Source: F1-80-MAGs062 sp046345315 (lineage in GTDB: Bacteria; Planctomycetota; Planctomycetia; Planctomycetales; Planctomycetaceae). Taken from it: a stretch of 64,000 nt of DNA. The translations under genes and the position numbers were made by a program. Of this stretch, positions 44,736-53,752 are shown piece by piece; within the stretch, counting starts at the first letter, position 1; every line of letters begins with the position of its first letter. Location of the stretch: contig JBKDKA010000157.1 of NCBI GenBank assembly GCA_046345315.1, forward strand, positions 81,898 through 145,897, read 5' to 3'. The notes under the pieces were generated by a model that had not been told where the DNA came from, ran no database searches, and worked only from the letters and a program-made list of their open reading frames with translations.

Positions 44736-45175
44736 CGAACGGACTCCCTCGAAAGTTGAAAACAAGATTCACGTTCTGCAGTGACTGTATTGCGACAGGC
44801 CCGGAAGCTCTCGGGGCAGGGTGGGGTGGTGGGCGATCATCTCGAGCGACAACGTACGTGATCTGACAAATCGGGGCGCGGTTCTTCCTGGAACTTCAGT
44901 CACGAAACGTCGAGCGTAATAACGGGAGTTTAGACGTCATTGCAGCTATGACGAATAAATACAAATCGGCTAATGCATTGATTATGTGAATGTGTCGTTG
45001 GCGGCTTTGCCTGGACCGAATCATTCTCCCGGTTCAATCTCGAGTGTTCTGTATTATCAATGGGTTGAAAAATAAGTTTGAAATATTCAAACCGTGAAAC
45101 GGGTGTAGAGTTCTGCGTGTTCAGGTGTTGAAGGCTGTCGCTCCGACAGATTCTGTTCCAGAGAAGGGCCCAAAA
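44736..45175. other. Divergent intergenic region
   Basis: 440 bases between the zinc-ribbon gene (leftward) and the HPF-like gene (rightward). No coding or RNA feature was recognised; both promoters should lie here. Confidence 0.4.
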
Positions 45176-45508
45176 ATGGACGTGCGTCTCCTCGACCGAA
45201 ACGTTGGCGTCACTGCAGAACAACGTGAAGGTATCGATCGATGTCTGCAGTATGCCTTCGATCGTTTTTCTTCCCACATAAGAACCATCGACGTGTCATT
45301 AAGCGACGTCAACGGGCCGAAGGGGGGTGACGATCTTCAGTGTCGAATGAAGATCGTGCTTCATGGAAAAGGAGAACTCATGGTGGAGGGCAAGAGTGTC
45401 TCGGTGGAAGCACTGATTTCCGAGACTGCTGATCGGGCAGCACTTGCTGTTTCGAAACGGCTCGATCGGCTCCACGATCAGCAGGGTACCTCGATGTCAG
45501 GTCAGTAA
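45176..45508 (+). CDS. HPF/RaiA-like ribosome-associated inhibitor
   Basis: A 110-residue protein of the S30AE fold, as in the short hibernation-promoting factors. Motifs: VTAEQREGIDRCLQYAFDRF, TIDVSLSDVNGPKGGDDLQC and ALISETADRAALAVSKRLDR. It would bind the small ribosomal subunit and inhibit translation or dimerise ribosomes in slow growth. The ATG at 45176 has AAGGG upstream. It is 39 bases before the oxidoreductase gene on the same strand. Confidence 0.82.
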   Translation: MDVRLLDRNVGVTAEQREGIDRCLQYAFDRFSSHIRTIDVSLSDVNGPKGGDDLQCRMKIVLHGKGELMVEGKSVSVEALISETADRAALAVSKRLDRLHDQQGTSMSGQ

Positions 45509-45547
45509 CTCGACAATAGCGACTGGAAGCGGAATGAGAATCTGGCC

Positions 45548-46699
45548 ATGAGCGCGAAGAGAATTGGTGTTCTGGGGTGCGGCATGATTGCCGAACTTGG
45601 CCACATGCCGGCACTCAAGTCTGTGGCTGGGATCAGTCTGCACGCTGTCTACGACGTCAGCTGGAACAGAGCTCTGGCGATGCAGACGAAGTTCCAGATT
45701 CCACACGCTTTCCCGACCGAACAGGCGTTCTGGGAATCGGACATTGATGCGGTTGTGATCTGTACGCCGGCACCCTTTCATCTCGCCAATGTTCTGCAGG
45801 CAGCGAAGTACGGAAAGCATGTGCTGTGCGAGAAGCCGCTGGCAATGAACGAGGCCGACATCACTCGAATGATAACAACCATGGACGAAGCCGGGCTGAT
45901 GCTGTTTACCGGCTTCACTTACAGATTCAGCGGTTCTGCAAAAGAGATTCATAAACTGGTTCGAAGTGGCGCCATAGGTGAAGTCCGCGCGTTGCGTCTG
46001 AATTACCTCTGGAATCTCCACGGCAAGTGGAGCTGGAATGAAAAAGGCGAACGCATCGCCAGTCCACTGCGGGTTGGTCGAATGCTCGAAGGCGGACCTA
46101 TGGTCGACTGTGGTGTCCATCAGATTGATCTGGCTCGCTGGTGGCTGGGGTCCGAGGTGGAATGGCAGCGCGGCATCGGGGTCTGGGTCGAAGACTACGT
46201 GGCCCCCGATCATCTTTATCTGCACATGGGACATGCCTGTGGGGCACATACAATGGTGGAGATGAGTTTTTCGTACAACGCTTCATCTCGCGAACCACGG
46301 ACGCACTTTCAGTACGAATTGATCGGGTCAGATGGTGTGATTCGCTACAACCGCGAAGAGCACTCGTTTGAACTCCGAAACTCTCATGGGACGCAATGGC
46401 TTGCGTGGCATCCGGAAAAAAACTTCGCCGGGATGCACTGGGAATTTGCTCACGCGCTCTCGACCGGCGATCTTCGGGATATGCCGACAGCAATGGACGG
46501 ATTGCTCGCCACTCGAATCGCTCGGTCAGCGACCGACGAAGCAATTCGTGATCGCGAGCGGACTAGCAGAGAGCATCCGTCAACAATGGTCCGCGCTGTC
46601 AACATCCATACTGACATCACAAGTCCGCTCGATCTGGAAGAACCATACGAACAGCCGTATTCCATTCTCTCCACGCTTTTTGAAAGAACCAGGCAATAA
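45548..46699 (+). CDS. Gfo/Idh/MocA family oxidoreductase
   Basis: A 383-residue NAD(P)-dependent sugar oxidoreductase. The dinucleotide loop is IGVLGCGMIAELGH, the conserved EKP is in GKHVLCEKPLAMNEAD, and the catalytic region includes GGPMVDCGVHQIDLARWW. No signal peptide, so it is cytoplasmic. Its substrate is unknown. It closes five bases before the TerC start, on the same strand. Confidence 0.9.
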   Translation: MSAKRIGVLGCGMIAELGHMPALKSVAGISLHAVYDVSWNRALAMQTKFQIPHAFPTEQAFWESDIDAVVICTPAPFHLANVLQAAKYGKHVLCEKPLAMNEADITRMITTMDEAGLMLFTGFTYRFSGSAKEIHKLVRSGAIGEVRALRLNYLWNLHGKWSWNEKGERIASPLRVGRMLEGGPMVDCGVHQIDLARWWLGSEVEWQRGIGVWVEDYVAPDHLYLHMGHACGAHTMVEMSFSYNASSREPRTHFQYELIGSDGVIRYNREEHSFELRNSHGTQWLAWHPEKNFAGMHWEFAHALSTGDLRDMPTAMDGLLATRIARSATDEAIRDRERTSREHPSTMVRAVNIHTDITSPLDLEEPYEQPYSILSTLFERTRQ

Positions 46700-46703
46700 G
46701 TCA

Positions 46704-47447
46704 ATGATGGATTTCTTTTCGACAGAATCGCTCGTGGCTTTGTTCACACTGACATCCCTGGAGATTGTTCTTGGGATCGACAACGTGATCTTCATTGCGA
46801 TTCTGGCGGGAAAGCTCCCGGAATCTCAGCGTGACTACGCAAGGAAAATGGGTCTGACGGTGGCAGTGGCCTCCCGCGCAGTTCTGGTTCTGGCGATTGG
46901 TCTCGTGATGCAGTTGAACCAGCCGCTGTTTTCGATCTACGGCACCGGGTTCTCTGGAAAGGACATCATTCTTGTTCTGGGAGGAATGTTCCTTCTGGGC
47001 AAAGCGACTTACGAAATTCATCGAAAGATCGAACATGCCACTGATCCGGAATCGGCAGCGGTGGGTGTGACGACATTGAAGGCCGTACTGACTCAGATTC
47101 TCATCGTTGATGTTGTTTTCTCCCTGGATTCTGTCATCACCGCTGTTGGTATGACGGAAGGATTGAAGCGCCCGGTTCCGGTGATGATTGCGGCGATTGT
47201 CATTTCCGTGGTGGTGATGCTGTTGTTCTCAAAAGCCATCGTCAGCTTTATTGAACGTCATCCGGCACTCAAGATTCTGGCATTGTCGTTTCTGCTGCTC
47301 ATCGGAACTCTGCTGGTGGCTGAAGGGTTTCATCAGAAAATACCCAAGGGCTATGTCTACTTCGCCATGGCATTCTGTGTGGGCGTCGAGTTGCTTCAGA
47401 TGAAGGCTGGGAAGCCGGTCGCAAGTGACGTGACGAAATCAGCGTGA
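46704..47447 (+). CDS. TerC family integral membrane protein
   Basis: A 247-residue protein with seven to nine membrane helices. The TerC signatures are LTSLEIVLGIDNVIFIAI and VDVVFSLDSVITAVGM, each with acids in helices that may bind metal. TerC proteins export Mn2+ or support membrane-protein metalation. The start is ATG 46704 (a second ATG follows at 46707). A 13-bp inverted repeat lies just after the stop. Confidence 0.9.
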   Translation: MMDFFSTESLVALFTLTSLEIVLGIDNVIFIAILAGKLPESQRDYARKMGLTVAVASRAVLVLAIGLVMQLNQPLFSIYGTGFSGKDIILVLGGMFLLGKATYEIHRKIEHATDPESAAVGVTTLKAVLTQILIVDVVFSLDSVITAVGMTEGLKRPVPVMIAAIVISVVVMLLFSKAIVSFIERHPALKILALSFLLLIGTLLVAEGFHQKIPKGYVYFAMAFCVGVELLQMKAGKPVASDVTKSA

Positions 47448-47479
47448 CGGCAGGTGCTTTTCGCGGCAATACGAGCAGT

Positions 47480-47528
47480 CCGTCGGCGGAGCTACGGATG
47501 GGGAGTACACCCGTCGCTCCGCCGACGG
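47480..47528. repeat. Perfect 13-bp inverted repeat between terC-like and antiporter genes
   Basis: CCGTCGGCGGAGC (47480-47492) and GCTCCGCCGACGG (47516-47528) are perfect inverted repeats with a 23-base loop. Together they form a strong GC-rich stem. No T run follows, so a classic terminator is not supported. Confidence 0.7.
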
Positions 47529-47586
47529 GGCTTCTGATGCGATGGTTCAGGATTTTGATTCCGACTTCCCGAGAAGAGGTTTTTCG

Positions 47587-48702
47587 ATGGTCGCTCTGAT
47601 GTTGGTTTCCGGGCTCATGGTGCTGACACTCGGGGCCGAGTTTCTGGTTCGTGGTTCGTCTCGACTTGCCATGGCGATGGGAGTCTCGCCGCTGGTTGTT
47701 GGCCTGACAGTCGTTGCCTACGGCACGAGCGCCCCGGAACTGGTCGTCAGCGTTCAGTCGTCTCTCGCCGGGCAGCCCGACGTTGCGCTCGGTAATGTGG
47801 TGGGCAGCAACATTTTCAATGTGCTGTTTATTCTTGGTCTTTCGGCCATGATCGTCCCCTTGCGAGTCTCGCAGCAGTTGATTCGCATTGATGTGCCACT
47901 GATGATTGCCGTATCAGTTCTGGTCCTCATCATGGCGCTTGATGGAGGCATCGGCCGCCTGGACGGGATACTGCTCGTCTGTGGCCTGATCGGGTACACA
48001 GTTCTGGCGATTGTGATAAGTCGCAGAGAGAAGGCCGGGATCAAGGCTGAGTACGAAGCACAGTTTGGGCTCGCTGAAGAGGTTCAGGGCCCGGGCAAAA
48101 TCGTCGTGAACCTGCTGTTCGTCGCCGCTGGGCTGGGACTCCTGGTTCTGGGCTCACAGTGGTTTGTTGATTCCGCCATTTTGATTGCCCGGGAATTGGG
48201 AGTGTCAGAACTGGTTATCGGACTGACCATCGTTGCTGCTGGGACGTCAATGCCTGAGCTTGCCACTTCAATCATGGCAGCGATTCGTGGAGAACGGGAT
48301 ATTGCTGTCGGCAATGTTGTGGGCAGCAACATTTTCAATATCCTCGGTGTGCTTGGAGTGTCGAGCGTTGTTTCCGCGGAAGGCGTGCGAGTCTCCAATG
48401 CGGCCTTTCAACTCGATATTCCCGTGATGATCGCAGTCGCACTTGCCTGCCTGCCGGTGTTCTTCGTCGGACATATCATCTCACGCTGGAACGGAGTGAT
48501 GTTCTTTGCGTACTACTGCGCTTACACAGCATCCTTCGTGATCGCGGAGTCCGTTCCGGGTTTCCATCGCACGTTTTCATTCGTCATGCTTGGAATCGCA
48601 GTGCCGCTGACAGTGATTACTTTGCTGACCGGCGTTGTTCGCTCGATTCGACGAGGACAGGCTTCAGAACCGGTCGTGGACGAGCTTTCCGCTTCAGCTT
48701 GA
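47587..48702 (+). CDS. Calcium/sodium-type cation antiporter (CaCA family)
   Basis: A 371-residue protein of about ten membrane helices with two inverted alpha repeats. Repeat 1 has VVAYGTSAPELVVSVQSS and VALGNVVGSNIFNVLFILG; repeat 2 has IVAAGTSMPELATSIMAA and IAVGNVVGSNIFNILGVLG. It resembles YrbG-type exchangers and would move Ca2+ out against Na+ or K+. The ATG at 47587 has AGAAGAGG upstream; an earlier ATG at 47542 is also in frame but lacks one. Confidence 0.9.
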   Translation: MVALMLVSGLMVLTLGAEFLVRGSSRLAMAMGVSPLVVGLTVVAYGTSAPELVVSVQSSLAGQPDVALGNVVGSNIFNVLFILGLSAMIVPLRVSQQLIRIDVPLMIAVSVLVLIMALDGGIGRLDGILLVCGLIGYTVLAIVISRREKAGIKAEYEAQFGLAEEVQGPGKIVVNLLFVAAGLGLLVLGSQWFVDSAILIARELGVSELVIGLTIVAAGTSMPELATSIMAAIRGERDIAVGNVVGSNIFNILGVLGVSSVVSAEGVRVSNAAFQLDIPVMIAVALACLPVFFVGHIISRWNGVMFFAYYCAYTASFVIAESVPGFHRTFSFVMLGIAVPLTVITLLTGVVRSIRRGQASEPVVDELSASA

Positions 48703-48778
48703 CTTGCCTGAGATGTGCGTTTCCGGATTCACTCGAGCTTCTGAAATTCGGTGGGGTGGCACTTCGTGATGAAGCTGG

Positions 48779-48798
48779 ATTCCCGCCTTCGCGGGAAT
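48779..48798. repeat. ATTCCCGC/GCGGGAAT hairpin
   Basis: A perfect 8-bp stem ATTCCCGC...GCGGGAAT with a CTTC loop. It resembles the ATTCCC-N8-GGGAAT type (dRS3-like) repeats known from other bacteria. Resemblance is by motif only. Confidence 0.6.
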
Positions 48799-48839
48799 GG
48801 CGAAAGCGTGTGGGCTCACGCTTGAAGTCTTTGGACGAC

Positions 48840-48927
48840 AGGTGGTTTCAAAACCGGGACTGGCTCCCGGCGGATGTGGTGTTTTTGAACTGCAAGGGTG
48901 CCTGTCCCGGTTTTGAAATGCGATCTG
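48840..48927. repeat. Dispersed inverted-repeat element, copy 2 (complete)
   Basis: Arms TTTCAAAACCGGGACTGGC (48846-48864) and GCCTGTCCCGGTTTTGAAA (48900-48918) are inverted with one mismatch. The flanks AGGTGG and TGCGATCT match copy 1 at 23354, and the core differs in length by about 10 bases. Confidence 0.85.
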
Positions 48928-49098
48928 ATGATTTACGCCGTTTGAGGTTCAGTCGGACCATATGCGACGCTTGAATGAAGCCGGTTCGTGAATGAATCAC
49001 CCCGTGGCTATTGCGGGAACTCCGCCACGCGAACGGCCGGGCCGTTAGCCTTCCCGTGCAGCATCGCACGTCGCAGAGCCGACGCTATGCTCATACCC

Positions 49099-49839
49099 TC
49101 ATACCCTCATCCCCTCGTAGAGGAAGAACGATCCGAACAGCGATGCCAATAGAGAATACACGAGGATCGCAATGGTACGCTCTGGCCCGTGCTGGATCAT
49201 CCAGAACCCGACTCTCATTTGAACGGCTGTGAGTAATGCCCCCAACCAGTACCAGTCCACAGTTCTTTGGTCAATCACCACGCCGATCAACAACTGCGGA
49301 ACGAAAGCAGGAAATCCGCTTCCCAGGATCATCGACGGCATCTCCAGTAACTGCATCAGGCTGCGATCAGGGGCGTGATCAAGGGCCATCCACAGATAGG
49401 GGAGCAGCATGCAGGAAAACAATGTGATCGCTGCCAGGCGAGCTGCCGGATTGAGCAGCATGAGCCATGCGGCGTAGCAAAACAAGCTGGCACAAAGGAA
49501 ACGACGAGCGGCGAGTTCAGGAGAAGATGCAGTGCCCATCCAGATCACCATGAGGGCGACGATGACCACGACTCTGTTTATTGTGAACCGAAACCGAATG
49601 GGATGTTGCTTGTCGGATTCACTGGTCTGGCGGGAAACCAGAAGCCCTGGCAGCAGAAAACACACGGCGATGCCAACCGCCGTCAGTGCAACTCCCGATC
49701 GAAAGATGAGTGGAGAACGGTGGCTCTGTTGAGTGCCACTCCATTCATGAAACCAGGGAATACTCCAACCTGCGATTGCGCTGACAACGATGAAGGCGAC
49801 AAAGATCAGTGTCTGCAGATTTCGTTTGAGTGTTTCCAT
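49099..49839 (-). CDS. Polytopic membrane protein of unknown function
   Basis: A 246-residue protein with six or seven hydrophobic helices (LIFVAFIVVSAIAGW; GVALTAVGIAVCFLLPGLLV; VVVIVALMVIWMG; AAITLFSCMLLPYLW; GSGFPAFVPQLLIGVVI; LVYSLLASLFGSFFLYEG). No family motif was recognised. The ATG is at 49837-49839. Its last codons and stop lie in a short 8-bp tandem repeat (49090-49113). Confidence 0.7.
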   Translation of the reverse strand: METLKRNLQTLIFVAFIVVSAIAGWSIPWFHEWSGTQQSHRSPLIFRSGVALTAVGIAVCFLLPGLLVSRQTSESDKQHPIRFRFTINRVVVIVALMVIWMGTASSPELAARRFLCASLFCYAAWLMLLNPAARLAAITLFSCMLLPYLWMALDHAPDRSLMQLLEMPSMILGSGFPAFVPQLLIGVVIDQRTVDWYWLGALLTAVQMRVGFWMIQHGPERTIAILVYSLLASLFGSFFLYEGMRV

Positions 49840-50306
49840 GTGACTATGGTTCCGTTTGCACGTTTCGGGCCAATATGTGTTTGCTGCGCACAAACAGGTC
49901 TGTCATCTACGGCAACTTATCGAATAGCTCTTCAGCAGGGATTGGCTTTTTGACATCAGTCAAGGCGTCCGGAATCTTCACATCGAATTCAGGTATTCAG
50001 TCGATCCCCGTGTTCCTCGACAGGCAATGAGGATCGTTCTGCAATATGCCATTCGGTAGCAACCACTTTATCAACTGTGGTAGTATCCTGCTCAGCCCTA
50101 AGGAAGACTGCGACTTCGATGATTTCTTCAGTTGGTTCCTTTATGGCACGGAAGTCGACATTCTGACGGCAGCGAAATCTGATTCAGATTTCCCCTTATT
50201 CGCAACAGAAGCGTGAATCGCAGTGGTCGACCATACATGACACTGAGTCTTGATTCAATCACTGTACTGTTCATGGATCACAGCCTTCGAGAGGAGTCGA
50301 TTGTCG
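49840..50306. other. Divergent intergenic region with one short open frame
   Basis: About 467 bases, containing the small open frame at 50046-50216 and probably promoters for both flanking genes. No other feature was recognised. Confidence 0.4.
50046..50216 (+). CDS. Possible 56-residue protein
   Basis: ATG at 50046, stop TGA at 50214-50216. The product has an acidic, aromatic composition (CDFDDFFSWFLYGTEVDIL) that looks more like a peptide fold than random sequence. There is no ribosome site and no known family. It is 90 bases before the WD40 gene on the same strand. Confidence 0.25.
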   Translation: MPFGSNHFINCGSILLSPKEDCDFDDFFSWFLYGTEVDILTAAKSDSDFPLFATEA

Positions 50307-52406
50307 ATGGATTCAGAGAAAGTGATTCTGGTTGCCGGTGTATCCAGCAGGGCGAGCAAATCGTGTGCAGTTTCTTTTCGAAGGCCGGGATTAAACTGGT
50401 CGTGGAGAAGATTCAGTTCCCTGGTAGGGATCGTCTGCATTCTGTTTTCTGCGTTGCTGCTGACGCCAGCCGCAGTATCTGGAAATGATACGATTGTTGA
50501 ATTCTCCGGTTTGATTCCGGAGCCGTTGCCAATCCCGGAGATCGGTAAATGGCAATTGATCACGAAGTCTCCACAAGGTGTGCTCAGGTCGGCAGTGTGG
50601 AGTCCCGATGAGTCACTCTTCGCTGTCTGCGAGGCAAATCATGTACGAATTTACGATGCGAGTTCGCTGAAACTTCTGAAGGTTCTCGTCGGACATTCCC
50701 TGCCTGTTCGGTCCGTCGCATGGCATCCGGACGGCAGCCAGCTTGCGTCATGCAGTGAAGATGGAACCGTTCGCCTCTGGACCAGCAGCGGAAAGCCGAT
50801 TCACACAATTTCTGCGCACCCAGGCGTCGTTTATCAGATTGCCTGGCATCCCTCGGGGCAGCAGCTGGCATCCTGTTCATCAGATGGAAACGTCGGAATC
50901 TGGGACGCGAAGGGGAACCAGATTCGAATGATCAGGGAGGGTGATCGGCATGTCTTTGCTCTGGACTGGAGCCCCAACGGAAAAATGCTGGCAACTGTCG
51001 GCGGCGATATTGCTCCCGTTACAGAGTTTATCTCCGGATTAGCGGCAGTCAGGGTCTGGGATGCTTCAGATGGAAAACTCATCCAGACGATCGGACTTGA
51101 TGAAGAGTACGCCGCACTTTGTGTCGACTGGGACGTGGAAAGTAAGCTTCTGGCTGTAGGTTATGGTGAATCATATCGCAGCCTGCAGGAAGCGTACGCG
51201 CCAATCCAGGGCGCTGGAATCAGGATCTGGACTATCGACGGTGAACTGGAGGAAGAGGTTGAAACACAAGTGGGGTCAGTGAGTGCAGTTGCCTGGGACC
51301 CGGCAGGAAAACGGATCGCATTCGGTGGCCGCCACGCAGACTTATGGGTTCGTGAATCAGAATCCGGAAACGCCTTCAAACGTCCATCCGCAACCCGGGA
51401 TATGAATTCGGTCTGTTGGAGTCGAGATGGCAAGCGACTGTTGGGTACCGGTCGCCAGGCTGTTGTTGAGCTGACTGCGAGGGATCTGACCAACGGGGCG
51501 GCACAGTTCACTCAACAGTTATTGGGACTGGCGAATCGGCAGTTTACCTACGTGAACTGGAGCCCCGATGGAACTCAGCTCGCTGGCGAAACCTACACCG
51601 GTTTACATTTCTGGAAATCTGACGGGACGATCATCAATGAGACAGAAGTCTCTGATCATTCTTCGAAATGGTGGGAACATTCGAGAAATCCGGTATCGTC
51701 GGATGGTAAGGTCGCGGCGTTGAAGGGCGACGTTCCACGCATGCGTGAATGGGCACGAAGCAGTCAAAACTGGTTTGCCGGCGGCACGTGGAGAGATTCC
51801 AGTGTCCGGATCTGGGACGATCAGGGTGCTCAGGTGTCGCTGATTCGAAAACATCGAGGTGGCGTGGAATCGGTCTCCTGGAAGCCTGACGGAGAATGGC
51901 TGGTCTCCGGTGGCGGTGATTCGGTCAGGATCTGGAAAAAAGACGGTACGCCAGGCGCAGTCATGACGGGGCACACGGATGAAGTTTATCGAGTCGCCTG
52001 GAGTCCGGACGGTGAATGGATCGCATCAGGTGCGACCGACAGCCTGATTCGATTTTGGAAAATGGACGGTACGGCCGGGCCCGTGTTTCGAGGTCATGTC
52101 GCCGGAATTCATGATCTCGCGTGGAGTCCGGATTCAACCAGACTGGCCTCCGCAAGCTGGCTGGACAGTACGGTCAGAGTCTGGGATTTCAAATCCGGAC
52201 GCACGAAGTGGCTGGCGATTCAGCTGACTCCGAGGCAGGTCGCAGTGTTCGACTCAGCAGGCAAGCCGATCAGCCAGGATACCGACCTTCTGCATGAACA
52301 TCTGATGTGCATCATCCAAACTCCCGATGGAACATGCGAGCTGATGGAGTATAAGGACTTCCGCACGAAATCTGCCGAAGCCTTCAAGGCACAGAACAGT
52401 CGTTAG
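50307..52406 (+). CDS. Membrane-anchored WD40 repeat protein
   Basis: A 699-residue protein. A hydrophobic segment (LVGIVCILFSALLLTPAAV, about 40-58) may be a signal anchor. The rest is about ten WD40-type blades, with clear units such as VAWHPDGSQLASCSEDGTVR, IAWHPSGQQLASCSSDGNVG, VAWSPDGEWIASGATDSLIR and LAWSPDSTRLASASW. They would form one or two propellers for protein contact. The ATG 50307 has GAGGAG ten bases upstream. A hairpin and a repeat half-element follow the stop. Confidence 0.85.
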   Translation: MDSEKVILVAGVSSRASKSCAVSFRRPGLNWSWRRFSSLVGIVCILFSALLLTPAAVSGNDTIVEFSGLIPEPLPIPEIGKWQLITKSPQGVLRSAVWSPDESLFAVCEANHVRIYDASSLKLLKVLVGHSLPVRSVAWHPDGSQLASCSEDGTVRLWTSSGKPIHTISAHPGVVYQIAWHPSGQQLASCSSDGNVGIWDAKGNQIRMIREGDRHVFALDWSPNGKMLATVGGDIAPVTEFISGLAAVRVWDASDGKLIQTIGLDEEYAALCVDWDVESKLLAVGYGESYRSLQEAYAPIQGAGIRIWTIDGELEEEVETQVGSVSAVAWDPAGKRIAFGGRHADLWVRESESGNAFKRPSATRDMNSVCWSRDGKRLLGTGRQAVVELTARDLTNGAAQFTQQLLGLANRQFTYVNWSPDGTQLAGETYTGLHFWKSDGTIINETEVSDHSSKWWEHSRNPVSSDGKVAALKGDVPRMREWARSSQNWFAGGTWRDSSVRIWDDQGAQVSLIRKHRGGVESVSWKPDGEWLVSGGGDSVRIWKKDGTPGAVMTGHTDEVYRVAWSPDGEWIASGATDSLIRFWKMDGTAGPVFRGHVAGIHDLAWSPDSTRLASASWLDSTVRVWDFKSGRTKWLAIQLTPRQVAVFDSAGKPISQDTDLLHEHLMCIIQTPDGTCELMEYKDFRTKSAEAFKAQNSR

Positions 52407-52407
52407 A

Positions 52408-52431
52408 GCCTGAGGATCAGGCAAGAGTTTT
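52408..52431 (+). terminator. Possible terminator hairpin after the WD40 gene
   Basis: GCCTGA (52408-52413) and TCAGGC (52417-52422) pair perfectly over a GGA loop, one base after the TAG stop, followed by AAGAGTTTT. The T run is short, so termination is likely but not strong. Confidence 0.5.
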
Positions 52432-52434
52432 CAG

Positions 52435-52468
52435 AGGTGGTTTCAAAACCGGGACTGGCTCCGGTCTG
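52435..52468. repeat. Dispersed repeat element, left half only
   Basis: AGGTGG followed by TTTCAAAACCGGGACTGGC and CTCCGG matches the left part of the copies at 23354 and 48840. No right arm was found in the next 100 bases. Confidence 0.7.
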
Positions 52469-52564
52469 AAGAATCAATCTGTTTACATCAGGCTGTTGAG
52501 AGTACGTAATCTGAATCTGAATGACCTGCTTATGGGTCGTCTCTGTTCGGTACGGCTGCAGTGC

Positions 52565-53752
52565 TCACTTCAGATTCAGTCTTCCAAGTGTCTTTCCCAG
52601 ACGAACATACATTGCGTTTCCTGCAACTGCAGGATGAGCCAGCACGCGGACTGGTGTTTTCGTCAGTTTCAGACGTGAAATGATTCCCGGTTTGTCCTGA
52701 TCAGTCGCAATCAGAATCAGTTCTCCTTCACCGGACAGTACGAGTGCTCGCCGATCACTGACGATCAGACTGCCGTACTGCCCGAACGCATCGTCTGTGA
52801 TCATCGCTGCAGTCTTCAGTTGCTGATCGGGATCGAGGCAATAAAACTCGTTCCAGATACCAAAAATTCGCCCGCCGGAAACCGCAGGAGTATGCGAGTC
52901 CGGTTTCAGGTCCTCGTTGACTGCGTCCGGCTCAGGATGGAGCGTTCCATCGTCAGCGAAGTGGTAAATTCGCGTTCCATTGTTTTCAGAAGCAACGACG
53001 ATCCGGTCATCGAGTGAGACAACCGTTGGGACGTTGAAGTCTCCCTTCACAGCAGGACTCAGCCTCCAGAGTCGTTTGCCGGTTTTTGCGTCCCAGCCTC
53101 CCAGAGAATCGGCGTCGTAGCCGATCACCTGTTCGGTCTGTTTGACAGCTTTGAGCAGAAGTGACGAATATCCGGCCGCTGTTCCCGGAGTCTTCCAGAT
53201 CACGTCGCCTGTCTCTGAATCCAGTGCTACCAGTGATCCCTCGCTGCCACCCGGCTGAACAATCAGCCTGTTACCTGACAGTATCGGCGATCCGGAATGT
53301 CCCCAGGTGAGCGGTCGAGCATGGAATTCTTTCGCGATATTGACCTGCCACAGGATCAGCCCCGTTTCCAGCTCGAGACAGCAAAGGTCTCCAAAGGCGC
53401 CGAGAGAATACACCGAACCGTCGTGGATCAGAGGCGTCGCGCGTGGTGAATTTCCGTAGTCCAGTCTGCCTGCAGCCGGATAAAGGTGTTGCCAGAGAAG
53501 CTCCCCGCTCTCGGTATCAAAGCACTGAATCACATCGTTCTGATCGAGAAAATCACGACTCGCCGTAACGACATAATGACCGGACACGGCGACGCCACCG
53601 TGTCCATCTGCGGAAAGTTCTGCAGACCATTCAAAGTCAGCGGATTCAGGCAGTCGGTCAGGCAGCCAGTCGACACGCGCGTCGCGTGCTGGCCCACGCC
53701 ATCCGGACCAGTCACGGACTGATTCCTCATCTGTTCGTGAAACCGTCAGGAC
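52565..53752 (-). CDS. PQQ-like beta-propeller protein, start unusual
   Basis: A BamB/PQQ-type propeller: QCFDTESGELLWQHLYPAAG, CLELETGLILWQVN, VALDSETGDVIWKTPG, GWDAKTGKRLWRLSP. Its N-terminus, DWSGWRGPARDARVDWLP, is the WRGP start usual for planctomycete PQQ proteins and is coding-like up to 53752. In this frame no ATG, GTG or TTG occurs between the stop at 53765-53767 and a GTG at 53585-53587, which lies downstream of WRGP. It has no signal peptide of its own. The frame overlaps the end of the PhnD-like gene, separated by one -1 step at a nine-A run. It may be made as a fusion, from a CTG start, or as a shortened form from the GTG. Family role: binding or redox in the periplasm; activity unknown. 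Confidence 0.75.
   Translation of the reverse strand, partial: VLTVSRTDEESVRDWSGWRGPARDARVDWLPDRLPESADFEWSAELSADGHGGVAVSGHYVVTASRDFLDQNDVIQCFDTESGELLWQHLYPAAGRLDYGNSPRATPLIHDGSVYSLGAFGDLCCLELETGLILWQVNIAKEFHARPLTWGHSGSPILSGNRLIVQPGGSEGSLVALDSETGDVIWKTPGTAAGYSSLLLKAVKQTEQVIGYDADSLGGWDAKTGKRLWRLSPAVKGDFNVPTVVSLDDRIVVASENNGTRIYHFADDGTLHPEPDAVNEDLKPDSHTPAVSGGRIFGIWNEFYCLDPDQQLKTAAMITDDAFGQYGSLIVSDRRALVLSGEGELILIATDQDKPGIISRLKLTKTPVRVLAHPAVAGNAMYVRLGKTLGRLNLK

Larger units (their letters stand above)
48703..49098. other. Gene-free, hairpin-rich intergenic region
   Basis: No gene in about 400 bases. Five palindromic elements were found: 48779-48798, 48804-48823 (AAGCGTG/CACGCTT), 48840-48927, 49003-49029 (CGTGGC/GCCACG) and 49032-49046 (AACGGCC/GGCCGTT). 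It lies between convergent genes. Confidence 0.7.

Noticed and set aside
52435..52468. A terminator formed by the repeat half-element
   Set aside because: There is no pairing arm downstream and no T run; the hairpin at 52408-52422 is the better candidate.
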